A DNA stretch of 64,000 bases from Chlorobiota bacterium (GCA_028287785.1 JAQBOZ010000009.1:1-64000), one strand, 5' to 3'. Positions 16,066 through 27,448 are shown, counted from the stretch's first letter. The notes: generated by a model not told the origin, from the sequence alone. Numbers and translations: made by a program.

Positions 16066-17445
16066 ATGAACGAATATTCCATGAACAAGCGTGTTTCTCT
16101 CCATACGCTCGGCTGTAAACTGAACTACGCCGAGACCAGCACGATCGGCGCCCGCTTCAGGAGCGAGGGGTACGATGTTACCGATTTCGGCTCCCCCTCC
16201 GATGTGATCGTTATCAATTCGTGTACCGTCACCGAACATGCCGATCGCGAATGCCGCCAGCTTGTCCGGCGCGCGCTGCGGGCGAACCCCGACGCGTTCG
16301 TGATCGTCACCGGGTGTTACGCGCAGCTTCAGCCGGAGGAGATCGCATCGATCGATGGTGTGGATCTGGTGCTGGGCTCGTCGGAGAAGTTCAAAACGTT
16401 CGAGCTGGCCGGGGATTTCCGGAAGCGGGAGGTGCCCAGGGTGATCGTTGGTGAGATCGGCTGCGGCGATGCGTTCGGCGCGGCCTACAGCGGCGAGGGA
16501 GACGCGCGCACCAGGGCATTTCTGAAAGTGCAGGACGGTTGCGACTACACCTGCTCCTTCTGCACGATTCCGCTGGCCCGCGGCGGCAGCAGAAGCCAGC
16601 CGATCGAGGATGCGTATCGCCAGGCGTGCGATCTTGTCGCGGCCGGCTTCCGGGAGATCGTGATCACCGGCGTCAATGTCGGCGATTTCGGGAAGGGAAG
16701 GGGGGAGAACTTCGCCGGTCTTCTCGGAAGGCTGCATGATGTCGATGGTCTGGAGCGGCTGAAGGTCAGCTCCATCGAGCCCAATCTGCTCACCGATGAG
16801 ATCATCGCGATGGCCGCCGGCTCCGACAGGATGCTCCCGCATTTTCATATCCCGCTCCAGAGCGGCTCCGATGCCATCCTTGCCCGCATGCGCCGGCGCT
16901 ACCGGAGCGAACTCTATCGCGATCGTGTCGAGCGGGTACGTTCGGCCATGCCGGACGCCGCGATCGGCGTGGATGTGATCGTCGGCTTTCCGGGGGAGAG
17001 CGATGCCGATTTTCAGGCCACCCACGATTTCCTTCATGCGCTGCCGGTCGCCTATTTCCATGTCTTCACCTATTCGGAGCGGGAGAACACGCCGGCGGCG
17101 GAGTTCGCGGAGCCGGTGCCGGTGGAGGCGCGCAGGAACAGGACGCGGGCGCTCAGGAACCTCTCGGAGAAGAAGCGGGCGGCGTTCGCGGAGAAGCATC
17201 GTGGCGATGTCCGGCCCGTGCTGTTCGAGCATGGTGATGTCGGCGGGATGATCGGGGGGTATACCGATAACTATATCCGGGTTGCGGTCCGCTCCGGATC
17301 GGCGCTTCAGAATCGGATCGTGCCGGTGCGGATCGGGGAGTTTCTGGGGGAGCACGCGGTGGCGACGGTGGAGGCGATGCCCGCGGATCTGATCGATCGG
17401 AAGGGGATGATCCCGCTTCCGGTGCTGAACATTCTGTCAACATAA
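16066..17445 (+). CDS. mtaB: tRNA t6A37 methylthiotransferase MtaB
   Basis: The 459-residue enzyme converts t6A to ms2t6A at position 37 of ANN-decoding tRNAs, using two [4Fe-4S] clusters and S-adenosylmethionine. The N-terminal UPF0004 domain carries its three Cys in LGCKLNYAE, NSCTVTEHA and TGCYAQLQP; the radical SAM motif CDYTCSFC lies near residue 160; a C-terminal TRAM-like part follows. The motif around LGCKLN and the length favour MtaB over MiaB or RimO. A second in-frame ATG at 16081 is possible. The M28 peptidase gene follows after 11 bases, so the two are probably one operon. Confidence 0.9.
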   Translation: MNEYSMNKRVSLHTLGCKLNYAETSTIGARFRSEGYDVTDFGSPSDVIVINSCTVTEHADRECRQLVRRALRANPDAFVIVTGCYAQLQPEEIASIDGVDLVLGSSEKFKTFELAGDFRKREVPRVIVGEIGCGDAFGAAYSGEGDARTRAFLKVQDGCDYTCSFCTIPLARGGSRSQPIEDAYRQACDLVAAGFREIVITGVNVGDFGKGRGENFAGLLGRLHDVDGLERLKVSSIEPNLLTDEIIAMAAGSDRMLPHFHIPLQSGSDAILARMRRRYRSELYRDRVERVRSAMPDAAIGVDVIVGFPGESDADFQATHDFLHALPVAYFHVFTYSERENTPAAEFAEPVPVEARRNRTRALRNLSEKKRAAFAEKHRGDVRPVLFEHGDVGGMIGGYTDNYIRVAVRSGSALQNRIVPVRIGEFLGEHAVATVEAMPADLIDRKGMIPLPVLNILST

Positions 17446-17456
17446 CGGGGCTGCCG

Positions 17457-18446
17457 ATGCGCGGAATCATACGGCTTCTGATCGTCGCGGCGCTGCTGGC
17501 CGCCATTCCGCTTGTCACGCGATCCGGCGTTGCCGATCCGCCATCGCTTCCGCGCAATCTAGGCTCACGTCTTCGCGCCCATATCGATACGCTGGCGAAG
17601 GCCGGGGGGACAGGATCGCGGGTGGTGTTCACCGATGGGAATCGCTGGGCCGTGGAGTATGTGCTGGCGGAGATGCGGAAGAGCACCCCGAACGTCCGCG
17701 CCGATACCTTCATGGTGGCGCGGAAGTCACGGAAGACGCCATCGTCGCTGGTCGATCCGGTGGCGATCATCGCGGGGAAGAGCGATTCGATCATCGTGAT
17801 CTGCGCGCATATCGATGCATCGGGAAGCCGGGACGGGGGATGGGATGGAAACTGGAGCCGCGCCCACGCGCCGGGGGCGGATGACGACGGCACCGGAATC
17901 GCGGCGCTGCTGGAAACGCTGACGCTGGTTGCCCATTCCGATCTGAAGCCGCAGTACACGCTGATGTTCGTTGCCTGCAACGCCGAGGAGCGGAACCCCG
18001 ATTACGCCGGGCTTGCCCGTGCCGATGGGCATCATCTCGGCAGCCGGTACATGGCCGGGAAACTGAGCCGCGATCGAAAGCCGGTGCGCGCGGTGATATC
18101 GATGGACATGGTGGGATGGAATCCGGGGGAGGACTATATGCCGATCTTCACGACGCCCCGCTCACGATGGCTGGCCGCCGATCTTCAGGCGCGGCGCAGC
18201 TTCCTCGGGCTCGATCTCAACCTTGCCACCATCGCCGCCCCATGCCCCAACAGCGACAATGAATCGTTCGATCGGTTCGGCTTTCCGGCGGTCCTGCTGA
18301 TGGAGAGCTGCAAGCCGTGGGTGAACGATCGCCACCATCCGCGCAATCCCGTCTATCATACCTCGCGCGATCTCCCCACGATGGTCAGCTACGGTCTGCT
18401 GGAGAAGGTGACCAGGCTGATCTCCTCATACGCCCTGAAGCAGTAG
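17457..18446 (+). CDS. M28 family zinc peptidase, exported
   Basis: The 329-residue protein has an N-terminal signal or anchor (LLIVAALLAAIPLV). Its M28 metallopeptidase core shows the expected zinc ligands and catalytic residues: His in ICAHIDAS, Asp in GADDDGTG, Glu pair in NAEE, Asp in SMDMVGW and His in YHTSRD. It should act as an aminopeptidase or carboxypeptidase on peptides in the periplasm. The YHTSRD end is typical of the family. It is likely cotranscribed with mtaB (gap 11 bases) but has no obvious functional link to it. Confidence 0.85.
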   Translation: MRGIIRLLIVAALLAAIPLVTRSGVADPPSLPRNLGSRLRAHIDTLAKAGGTGSRVVFTDGNRWAVEYVLAEMRKSTPNVRADTFMVARKSRKTPSSLVDPVAIIAGKSDSIIVICAHIDASGSRDGGWDGNWSRAHAPGADDDGTGIAALLETLTLVAHSDLKPQYTLMFVACNAEERNPDYAGLARADGHHLGSRYMAGKLSRDRKPVRAVISMDMVGWNPGEDYMPIFTTPRSRWLAADLQARRSFLGLDLNLATIAAPCPNSDNESFDRFGFPAVLLMESCKPWVNDRHHPRNPVYHTSRDLPTMVSYGLLEKVTRLISSYALKQ

Positions 18447-18460
18447 CCGGTGGTGGAGGT

Positions 18461-18745
18461 TCAGCAGTCGTATTCCAGCTCGTTGACGATCGTCGCGGCG
18501 TGGGTTTCCTCATCCACGGTGATCGTCAGGAGGTTGGGGCGGCAGCAGACCGCGCAGTCCTCCGTGTACTGCTGGTGATAGCCGCCGCCAAGATCGAACT
18601 GCGTCTCGTTCGTCTCGCCGCAGGCGGCGCAGCCGTAGGGGATCGCCGTCAGCTCGCCGACGCTGACGATCACCGGCTCCTCATCGCCGGCATCGTCCCA
18701 CGGATCGAAATCATCGGAATAATCTTCGCTCATGCTCGCGCTCAC
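18461..18745 (-). CDS. CPXCG-motif cysteine-rich protein
   Basis: The 94-residue protein contains YGCAACGETNETQFDL and, 20 residues on, YTEDCAVCCRPNLL. This is the pattern of the small CPXCG cysteine-rich family (two zinc-knuckle-like pairs), with the first Pro replaced by Ala. The function of the family is unknown; zinc binding is likely. The GTG at 18745 overlaps the recX stop as GTGA, which implies translational coupling; an ATG at 18733 would give a product four residues shorter. The acidic N-terminus has no other features. Confidence 0.75.
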   Translation of the reverse strand: MSASMSEDYSDDFDPWDDAGDEEPVIVSVGELTAIPYGCAACGETNETQFDLGGGYHQQYTEDCAVCCRPNLLTITVDEETHAATIVNELEYDC

Positions 18746-19467
18746 TCATCGATAAAAGTGTTGTCGGGCTCCCTGCGCTCCCGCCTGTACCGCTCCAGTA
18801 TCTTTCCCACCACGCTCCAGTCGAAACCGCGTCCGGCCAGGAAGGCGGCCATCGCCCGCTCCCATTTCTGTGGATCATCATGCCGGATGGTCCGCGCCTT
18901 TTTCTCGGCCGCCGCCATCGCGTGCGCCAGCTCGTCGGATTCCCCGAGCGATTCGGAAACGATCTCCGCGACTTCATCCTTCTGAAGCCCCTTCCTGCGA
19001 AGATCGTTCTCCAGCCGCCGTCTCCCGACCGGGCGCTTCATGATCTGGTCGTTGATATAGGCGCGGGCAAAATCGCGATCGTCCATCATCCGGTATTCGA
19101 TCAGGAAGCGGATCGTTGCGTCGATCGCCTCCAGTGGGAAGCCCTTCTCCGCCAGCTTCTCCTCCATCTCCCTGCGGCTTCTCATCCTTCGCGTCTGGTA
19201 GTTCATCGCGGTCTGCTTGCAGCGGTAGATCTCATCCTCCCGCTGCACTTCTTCCAGGAAGGAGAGCGTCACCACGCGCCCCTTGTAGAGCGCGTATTTG
19301 ACGTACATCTCCTCGCTTACCCCCATCGCGAACTCGCCGTTGATGAAGATCGATCGCCGTTCCGCCTGTCTCCGCTGCGTCTGCACGTCGGTGATCACCA
19401 GCGCGTCGGCGTCTGCAATCCGTTCCGCCAGCGGCCGCTCGTCACGTTGTTTGAACTGTCGTCCCAT
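18742..19467 (-). CDS. recX: Regulatory protein RecX
   Basis: The 241-residue product is an all-helical RecX family protein, which binds RecA filaments and modulates recombination. It has the RecX helices with RMRSRREMEEKLAEKGF, DDRDFARAYIND and GRRRLENDLRRKGL, and an N-terminal extension of about 80 residues. ATG 19467 is used: the only earlier in-frame start is a TTG at 19482 inside the repeat sequence. No Shine-Dalgarno sequence is visible. recA is not nearby. The gene is coupled to the downstream CPXCG gene. Confidence 0.85.
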   Translation of the reverse strand: MGRQFKQRDERPLAERIADADALVITDVQTQRRQAERRSIFINGEFAMGVSEEMYVKYALYKGRVVTLSFLEEVQREDEIYRCKQTAMNYQTRRMRSRREMEEKLAEKGFPLEAIDATIRFLIEYRMMDDRDFARAYINDQIMKRPVGRRRLENDLRRKGLQKDEVAEIVSESLGESDELAHAMAAAEKKARTIRHDDPQKWERAMAAFLAGRGFDWSVVGKILERYRRERREPDNTFIDE

Positions 19468-19475
19468 AGGGGTGA

Positions 19476-19516
19476 TTGCCAATATGCCCTGGAATAGCCT
19501 TGTTCAGCGGGGCGGG
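19476..19516 (-). repeat. Half copy of repeat family A
   Basis: ATTGCCAATATGCCCTGGAATAG matches the left half of the repeat at 28468 (ATTACCGATATGCCCTGGAAAGG). The right half is absent. As at xseB, it sits a few bases upstream of a start codon on the minus strand. Confidence 0.45.
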
Positions 19517-19552
19517 GGGATATGCCATCCGTCCCGGAGCTTCAAACGTAAG

Positions 19553-19591
19553 ACGTTCGAGGGACTTCCACCATCTATCCCTCGAACGTCG
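19553..19591. terminator. Terminator of the LysM gene
   Basis: GACGTTCGAGGGA (19553-19565) and TCCCTCGAACGTC (19579-19591) form a perfect 13-bp stem, 34 bases after the stop of the LysM gene on the minus strand. There is no T-run. Confidence 0.6.
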
Positions 19592-19624
19592 TGTTCGAAT
19601 TGCCATCGATCCGCCGGGTCCGGA

Positions 19625-20020
19625 TCAGTGAAGCGCGGCGGCCATCGGAAGGCGGATCGTGGCTCCCGCGTTGATCTTGTCGGGATCGGAGATCGTGTCG
19701 GGGTTGGCCTCGGCGATCATCCGGTACTTGTTGGCATCTCCCAGATAGCGCTGGGCGATCTTGCTGAGCGTATCCCCTTTCTGGATGGTATAATCCCCGT
19801 AATAATCGGTATTCTCAACCTTGATATCGGCATCAACCTCGCTCTCCGCGCCTTCCGCCTTCAGCGCGTCCCAGAACGCATCCTTCTGCATCTGAAAGGT
19901 CGTGGTTCCGTTGAGCTGGAGCTTGCCGTTCTGCTCGGTGATATCACCGAAGTCGATCCCAAGTTCGCGTCCCTTGCTGATGAGATCGCTGTGCTTTGAT
20001 TCCATTTCCGACATATGCAT
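19625..20020 (-). CDS. LysM domain protein (Kbp/YgaU-like)
   Basis: The 131-residue protein has no signal peptide. Residues 25-70 resemble a BON-like domain and residues 75-127 form a LysM domain (YTIQKGDTLSKIAQRYLGD ... INAGATIRLP). This order is that of Kbp/YgaU, a cytoplasmic potassium-binding stress protein in E. coli, so a similar role is possible; binding of peptidoglycan is less likely without export. GGGG lies six bases before the first ATG; a second ATG two codons on is also possible. It is monocistronic, with a terminator at 19553. Confidence 0.75.
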   Translation of the reverse strand: MHMSEMESKHSDLISKGRELGIDFGDITEQNGKLQLNGTTTFQMQKDAFWDALKAEGAESEVDADIKVENTDYYGDYTIQKGDTLSKIAQRYLGDANKYRMIAEANPDTISDPDKINAGATIRLPMAAALH

Positions 20021-20401
20021 TCCCCTGAATGAGTGTATTGGATGTTGCGTTCATCTGCCCCGACGCATTGGCGTGCCGGGGAATGAGAAGATGTTTTCCG
20101 GGCGCGATCGCCCCTTGCGATCAATCACCGCCGGTATTTGCCGGACGCCCGCCGAACCGCGTATCTCGGCTTTGAGAAGGCGGCGGGGTTTAGTACTTTT
20201 ATCAACCCCTTATCGGCGCGCCGCGCCATCCCTCAGCAGCCGCGAATACCGGTTCCACCCCGCGAGAACCGGACGGGAGGCGTTGCCTTCGTCTCAGGTC
20301 CGCGTCCGATAAGCTGGAGGGTGGGACCAATCCCGCCCGCCCGCGCGGAGACGTGGGCCCTATACTCGAACTTTCCCGTGAACCATTTATAAGCCCGAAC
20401 C
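20021..20401. other. Gene-free stretch upstream of dnaN
   Basis: Divergent genes flank this 381-base stretch, so it must hold at least two promoters. I find no TTATnCACA DnaA box and no long AT-rich block, so nothing supports a replication origin. Only a weak GGGGTT/AACCCC inverted repeat (20185-20209) stands out. Confidence 0.4.
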
Positions 20402-21520
20402 ATGAACTTCAGTGTCGCAGTCAAAGATCTCGCGCAGGCGTTGAGCCGCATTTCCAGCGCAACGCCGCAGCGCTCGCCCATGCCGGTTCTCGAGAATGTC
20501 ATGCTGGAGCTCGAAGGATCGGCCCTCAGCCTGACGGCGACCGATATGGATATCACCGTCACCACCAGGGTGGATGTGCGCGGCACGGCAAACGGTGCCA
20601 TTCTCGTCCCGGCCCGGCGCCTGTTCGACACCGTTCGCGCCCTGGAGATCGGGGAGCTGAAGTTCGATGTCGATCCATCCACCAAGCGGATCAGCCTTCA
20701 TACCGCCAGCGGCGAGTACAAGCTCTCCGGGCTGGATGTCTCCGAGTTCCCGCAACGCGCAAAGTTCGAGCCAAGAGTTTCGCTGAATCTCCCGCTCAAC
20801 AAGTTCTCCACGATGATCGACCGGACCGTGTTCGCCTGCTCCGGCGATGAGTTCCGCCCGGCGATGACCGGCGTCCTGTTCCAGTTCCGTCCCGATGAAA
20901 TCCGCGCCGTCGCCACCGACGGCTTCCGGCTGGTGCGGGTGATCGATCATGAGATGACCGCGGAGTTGAGCGAGCCGGTTGATATCATCGTCCCGCCGAA
21001 GGCGCTTCAGCTTGCCTCCAAGGCGTTCTCCGCCACCGATATCACGCTGGAGGCAAACCAGACGCACGTCCGGTTCGCCGATGGGACCACCACCATCACC
21101 GCCCGCCTGATCGACGAGAACTATCCGCCGTACGAGAATGTGATCCCGCAGGCCAACGACAAGCGGATGGTGGTGAAGCGGGAGGAGCTGCTCAACACCG
21201 TGAAGCGGGTAAGCCTCTACTCCAACACCCACACCCGTCAGGTGCGCCTGAAAGTGGCCCCGAACGCGCTCCGGGTACAGGCGGAGGATATGGATACCGG
21301 CGGCGAGGCGTTCGAGCATATCCCGTGCGACTACAGCGACGACGAGCTGGAGATCGGCTTCAACTCCCAGTTCGTCCGCGACGCTCTTGACCGGATCGAC
21401 TCGGATGAGATCGCGATGGATTTCTCCACGCCGCTCCGCCCATCGCTGATATCGCCGTACGGCAAGGCGAACGGCCAGGAAGTGCTGATGCTGCTGATGC
21501 CGATCCGGCTGAATAATTAG
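20402..21520 (+). CDS. dnaN: DNA polymerase III sliding clamp, beta subunit
   Basis: The 372-residue protein is the beta clamp, a ring dimer with three similar domains per subunit that tethers polymerase III to DNA. Typical elements are MNFSVAVKDLAQALSRI at the start, LSLTATDMDI near residue 45, and the C-terminal LLMPIRLNN (the usual MPMR motif). Length fits the family (about 370). It opens the replication group dnaN-recF-dciA-gyrB. dnaA, usually just upstream, is absent. No Shine-Dalgarno sequence precedes the ATG. Confidence 0.96.
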   Translation: MNFSVAVKDLAQALSRISSATPQRSPMPVLENVMLELEGSALSLTATDMDITVTTRVDVRGTANGAILVPARRLFDTVRALEIGELKFDVDPSTKRISLHTASGEYKLSGLDVSEFPQRAKFEPRVSLNLPLNKFSTMIDRTVFACSGDEFRPAMTGVLFQFRPDEIRAVATDGFRLVRVIDHEMTAELSEPVDIIVPPKALQLASKAFSATDITLEANQTHVRFADGTTTITARLIDENYPPYENVIPQANDKRMVVKREELLNTVKRVSLYSNTHTRQVRLKVAPNALRVQAEDMDTGGEAFEHIPCDYSDDELEIGFNSQFVRDALDRIDSDEIAMDFSTPLRPSLISPYGKANGQEVLMLLMPIRLNN

Positions 21521-21557
21521 ATTGTAGATCAGATTGTACGTTGATCGTACGTTGATC

Positions 21558-21588
21558 TGTCGGGGGCGGTTTTAAACCGCCCCTGACA
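21558..21588 (+). terminator. Terminator between dnaN and recF
   Basis: GGGGCGGTTT (21563-21572) and AAACCGCCCC (21574-21583) form a palindrome, extended by TGTC/GACA outside (21558-21561 and 21585-21588). It lies 38 bases after dnaN. Just before it GTACGTTGATC occurs twice in tandem. Confidence 0.55.
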
Positions 21589-21645
21589 CCGTCTCCGACA
21601 CGCGGTTACGATATCACGTAAGAAGATCCATTTCGCGTTCTCCGC

Positions 21646-22818
21646 ATGCGTCTCCGTCGCCTCTCGTTCAAAAATCTCCGCAACCATTCCTCCACCGAGC
21701 TCGATGCCGCCGAAGGGGCCAATGTCATCACCGGCCTGAACGGGGAGGGGAAGACGACGATCCTGGAGGCGATCGCCATCTGCACCCTCACGCGCTCGTT
21801 TGTCGGAACGCTGGATGCCACGCTGATCCGCCGTGGCGAACGGGGGTTCGAGGCGAAGATCGAGGGGATAAGCGATTACTCCGCGCCGCACCGGATCGAG
21901 GTTCGCTACGATAACTCCCTCGGCAAGTCGATCATCCTGGACGGGAGCCCGGCCGCCAACGCGGCGCAGGTCATCGGCACCGCCCCCACCGTCGTGCTCT
22001 CCCCGGATCTCAAGGCAATCACCAACGGCGCCCCCTCCGAGCGCCGCAGGTTTATCGACATGGTGATATCGCAGGCCAAGCGGCGTTATCTGGAGGAGCT
22101 GATGCAGTACCGGCGCATCCTGAAACAGCGAAACGTCCTGCTGGCGATGGGGAGGAAGAACGGGCGGCCGATCGATCGCGCGCTGATCGAGCCGTGGGAT
22201 GAGGGGCTGATAGAACGGGCTGCGCATCTGATGCACGAGCGCGCGGAGTTCATCCGGGAGTTCCAGCCGATCTTCAAGGCCACCGCCGCCGAGGTTGCCA
22301 CCGGCGCCGACGACGTGGAGATCTTCTACGCCCCCGACAGCGCCAGGGAGCCGCTCGGCAGCGTCAACGAATATCGCGACGCCCTCTGGCTCAGAAGCCA
22401 GCAGGTATGGCAGGAGGAGCAGCGGCGCGGGACCACGCTGTTCGGCGCGCATCGGGACGATCTGAGGATGGAGATCAACGGCGGCGATGTCCGCGTCTCG
22501 GCAAGCCAGGGGCAGCACAAGACGCTGCTGATCGGCCTGAAGATCGCCGAGTTCCATTATCTGGCGCGGCAGTGCGCGGAGACCCCGCTGATCCTGCTGG
22601 ACGATATCTTCGGCGAGCTGGATGCGCGACGTGCCGAGCGCGTCTACGACCTTACCCGGAACATCGCCCAGACCTTTATCACGGTTGCATCGCTGGACCT
22701 GCTGCCGTTCCTTCGGGGACGGAGGCTTTCAAGCGGAGAGGGGCATTTCACGGTGTCCGGCGGGGCGATTGCGGAGACGCGCCACGCCGATGGATCGCTG
22801 CATCCCGTGGGCCGATAA
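21646..22818 (+). CDS. recF: DNA replication and repair protein RecF
   Basis: The 390-residue SMC-like ATPase helps load RecA at single-strand gaps with RecO and RecR. It has the N-terminal LRRLSFKNLRNH, Walker A GLNGEGKTT near residue 36, the family block GAHRDDL, a signature ASQGQHKTLLIGLKIAE, and Walker B LILLDDIFGELD. Length is usual for RecF. Its place between dnaN and gyrB is the conserved bacterial order. The terminator-like palindrome upstream suggests its own promoter in that gap. Confidence 0.93.
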   Translation: MRLRRLSFKNLRNHSSTELDAAEGANVITGLNGEGKTTILEAIAICTLTRSFVGTLDATLIRRGERGFEAKIEGISDYSAPHRIEVRYDNSLGKSIILDGSPAANAAQVIGTAPTVVLSPDLKAITNGAPSERRRFIDMVISQAKRRYLEELMQYRRILKQRNVLLAMGRKNGRPIDRALIEPWDEGLIERAAHLMHERAEFIREFQPIFKATAAEVATGADDVEIFYAPDSAREPLGSVNEYRDALWLRSQQVWQEEQRRGTTLFGAHRDDLRMEINGGDVRVSASQGQHKTLLIGLKIAEFHYLARQCAETPLILLDDIFGELDARRAERVYDLTRNIAQTFITVASLDLLPFLRGRRLSSGEGHFTVSGGAIAETRHADGSLHPVGR

Positions 22819-22877
22819 ATCTCTCCGAATATCCCCGGAAATCGATAAAAAAGGTCGGCGGAAACCGGCCGGCGTGG

Positions 22878-22885
22878 TAATTTTG
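22878..22885 (+). promoter_or_regulatory. TAnnTTTG promoter box of dciA
   Basis: TAATTTTG fits the Bacteroidota -7 consensus and ends 14 bases before the ATG at 22900, implying a leader of only several bases. No Shine-Dalgarno sequence lies between. Confidence 0.5.
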
Positions 22886-22899
22886 CAGGTCGGACAATT

Positions 22900-23178
22900 A
22901 TGGCTGAATCTATCGGTGCAATCATCCAGCAGTGGCTTCGCGAGAACAATCTCGCGGAGAAACTTCAGGAGAACTCGGTCCCATCGTACTGGGTGGAAAT
23001 CGTCGGCGAATCCGTGGCGAAGCACGCGCAGGTGGAGAGGATAGAGAGGGGGACGATGTTTGTGAAGGTGCAGAGCGCGGTATGGAGAAATGAGCTGGCG
23101 ATGCGGCGTGACGAGATACGCGCAAAGGTGAATGAACGCCTGGGCGCGGAGATCGTGAAGGAGATCGTTCTTCGCTGA
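22900..23178 (+). CDS. DUF721 (DciA-type) protein
   Basis: The 92-residue protein matches the DUF721 family: a helical start MAESIGAIIQQWLRENN, then WVEIVGESVAKHAQVERIERGTMFVKVQSAVWRNEL and a short C-terminus. In bacteria without DnaC or DnaB-loader homologues, DUF721 proteins (DciA) interact with the DnaB helicase. The location between recF and gyrB is the usual one for Bacteroidota. Short length fits the single-domain form. I leave the symbol empty because the loader role is not shown for this lineage. Confidence 0.85.
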   Translation: MAESIGAIIQQWLRENNLAEKLQENSVPSYWVEIVGESVAKHAQVERIERGTMFVKVQSAVWRNELAMRRDEIRAKVNERLGAEIVKEIVLR

Positions 23179-23338
23179 GGCCTCCCGGATTCCGGGGGCA
23201 TGCCGGCCTTTCCGCGCTGCGGCCCGGCGGGGATGATCAAGGCGATCGGGGCTGATGCGTAAATCGCTTTAATTCGTTAAGAAAATCCTCATTTACCATA
23301 GATTTTCCGGGCTTTTTCATAGATGAAACCGCCCATGA

Positions 23339-25408
<2,070 letters not shown>

Positions 25409-25425
25409 TCCAATGCGAATGATCG

Positions 25426-25466
25426 GAAAGAGGGACGGGATGCATTCCTGGTCCCTCTTTCTTTTT
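25426..25466 (+). terminator. Rho-independent terminator of gyrB
   Basis: GAAAGAGGGAC (25426-25436) and GTCCCTCTTTC (25451-25461) form a perfect 11-bp stem followed by T5, 17 bases after the gyrB stop. Confidence 0.8.
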
Positions 25467-25659
25467 CAACGGGGGCTGCGATGCCCGCTCGGAAACCGAT
25501 GCGCCGCCGGATTGTCATCGAGACAGGCCGGACCGGGCTGAGCTTTCCGGCGTTCCGTGCAACGCTCCGTTTCAAGGCGATTAAGAGATTTTGATTAGCT
25601 TATCACCTTACGACAAACATTCTGTTTTTTAACGTATATCTTCATCGGGAGCATCGTTC

Positions 25660-27273
25660 ATGAACAAAGAAGAAGTTCGGAAGCAACTCGAGGCGTTCGG
25701 TATTGCAGGGGCGGGGGAGATCTTTTACAACCCCACAACCCCTCTTCTGGTGGAAGAGGCAGTAAGGCGCAACGAGGGATATCTTACCGACGGCGGGCCG
25801 TTCGCGGCGCTTACGGGTCAGCACACCGGGCGTTCGCCGAACGATAAGTTTCTGGTGAAGGAGCCTACGAGCGAGAACAACGTATGGTGGGGCCCGGTCA
25901 ACAAGGAGTTCTCGCAGGAGAAGTTCGACTCGCTGCTGGCAAAGGCGAAGCAGTTCATGGCGGGGCATGATCTCTTTGTCGCCGATTGCTTCGTCGGCGC
26001 CGATCCGCGCTATCGCGTTGGGGTCCGCGTCATCAACCTGCACGCATGGCACAACCTCTTCGCGCAGACGCTCTTCATCCCGACGCGCAAGATCGAGAAC
26101 GGCGATGAGCTCTTCAACGCCGATTATACCGTGGTTCACGTCCCGGACATGGACGCCGATCCTGGGATTGACGGCACCCGGACATCGACCTTCGTGATGA
26201 TCGATTTCGGAAAGAAGGTGATTCTGATCGGCGGCACATCCTACGCCGGCGAGATCAAGAAATCCCTCTTCACTACGATGAACTATCTCCTCCCGCTTCA
26301 GGGAGTGATGCCGATGCACTGCTCGGCGAATATCGGCGCCGATGGCGATGTTGCCGTCTTCTTCGGCCTCTCCGGCACCGGCAAGACCACCCTCTCCGCC
26401 GACCCGGATCGCGCACTGATCGGCGATGACGAGCATGGCTGGTCGGACGATGGCATCTTCAACTTCGAGGGGGGCTGCTACGCCAAGGCGATCAAGCTCT
26501 CGGCCGAGGCGGAGCCGCAGATCTACGCCACCACGAAGATGTTCGGCACGGTGCTGGAAAATGTGGTGTTCGATCCCGAGACCCGCATTCTGGACCTCGA
26601 CTCGGCGAAGTACACCGAGAACACCCGTGCCGCCTATCCGCTGGAGTTTATCCCGAACACCGCTCCCGGCTCCCGTGGCGGCCATCCCAGGAACATCATC
26701 ATGCTCACCGCCGATGCCTTCGGCGTCCTTCCGCCGATCGCCAGGATGAGCACTCCGCAGGCGATGTACCAGTTCATCTCCGGCTACACCGCGAAGGTCG
26801 CCGGCACCGAGAAGGGGGTCACAGAGCCGCAGCCGACCTTCTCCACCTGCTTTGGCGCGCCGTTCATGGTGCATCATCCATCGGTCTACGCATCACTGCT
26901 CGGAAAGAGGATCGAGGGGCATGAGGTGAGCTGCTGGCTGGTGAACACGGGCTGGACCGGCGGACCGTACGGCGTCGGCAGCCGGATGAAGATCGCCCAT
27001 ACGCGCGCCATGATCAACGCGGCCCTCAGCGGCGCGCTGAACAACGTGGAGTATCGCGAGGACCCGATCTTCGGGCTTCAGGTTCCGCTCCATGTGGAAG
27101 GCGTGCCCGACGAAGTGCTGATCCCGCGGAACACCTGGGCGAACCCGGAGGAGTACGATGACAAGGCGTACGATCTGGCGCAGAAGTTCAACGACAATTT
27201 CCAGAAATACGCAGAGGGAACGCCCGACGACATCAAGGCGGCCGCTCCACGCTCCCGCGCGCTGGCGGAGTAA
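25660..27273 (+). CDS. pckA: Phosphoenolpyruvate carboxykinase (ATP)
   Basis: The 537-residue enzyme makes phosphoenolpyruvate from oxaloacetate and ATP, the entry step of gluconeogenesis. It contains TGQHTGRSPNDKF near residue 50, GTSYAGEIKKSLF, the kinase P-loop GLSGTGKTTLSAD, and NFEGGCYAK. These assign it to the ATP type rather than the GTP type. Length is normal. GGGAG precedes the ATG. With fbp at 49922 it points to active gluconeogenesis. It is monocistronic; palindromic repeats follow. Confidence 0.96.
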   Translation: MNKEEVRKQLEAFGIAGAGEIFYNPTTPLLVEEAVRRNEGYLTDGGPFAALTGQHTGRSPNDKFLVKEPTSENNVWWGPVNKEFSQEKFDSLLAKAKQFMAGHDLFVADCFVGADPRYRVGVRVINLHAWHNLFAQTLFIPTRKIENGDELFNADYTVVHVPDMDADPGIDGTRTSTFVMIDFGKKVILIGGTSYAGEIKKSLFTTMNYLLPLQGVMPMHCSANIGADGDVAVFFGLSGTGKTTLSADPDRALIGDDEHGWSDDGIFNFEGGCYAKAIKLSAEAEPQIYATTKMFGTVLENVVFDPETRILDLDSAKYTENTRAAYPLEFIPNTAPGSRGGHPRNIIMLTADAFGVLPPIARMSTPQAMYQFISGYTAKVAGTEKGVTEPQPTFSTCFGAPFMVHHPSVYASLLGKRIEGHEVSCWLVNTGWTGGPYGVGSRMKIAHTRAMINAALSGALNNVEYREDPIFGLQVPLHVEGVPDEVLIPRNTWANPEEYDDKAYDLAQKFNDNFQKYAEGTPDDIKAAAPRSRALAE

Positions 27274-27295
27274 GCCGGCAGACGTGCATGGTTAT

Positions 27296-27441
27296 GTGCA
27301 TGGGGGTATACCCCATGCACCGGCTATGGCGCTCCTCCGGGGCTGAGGTACAGGCGGTGACGCAGAAGGCCATGTTGCCTCCGTCCTCTTCAAGCCCCAA
27401 CGGGGCGCAATTCCTTGTGCGCGGGGCATCGCCCCACGCAC
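27296..27441. repeat. Palindromic repeat family B, inverted pair
   Basis: The unit is a 25-base hairpin GTGCrnGGGGnnnnnCCCCnnGCAC followed by a second hairpin with CCGGGGC/GCCCC. Copy one covers 27296-27348 (hairpin GTGCATGGGG...CCCCATGCAC). Copy two is inverted, 27388-27441 (AAGCCCCAACGGGGCGCAA, then GTGCGCGGGG...CCCCACGCAC). A third single copy is at 51003-51055. This matches REP/BIME-like elements. Confidence 0.65.
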
Positions 27442-27448
27442 AAGGGCG

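Noticed and set aside
20021-20401. Replication origin before dnaN
   Set aside because: No DnaA box and no AT-rich unwinding region could be found by eye.
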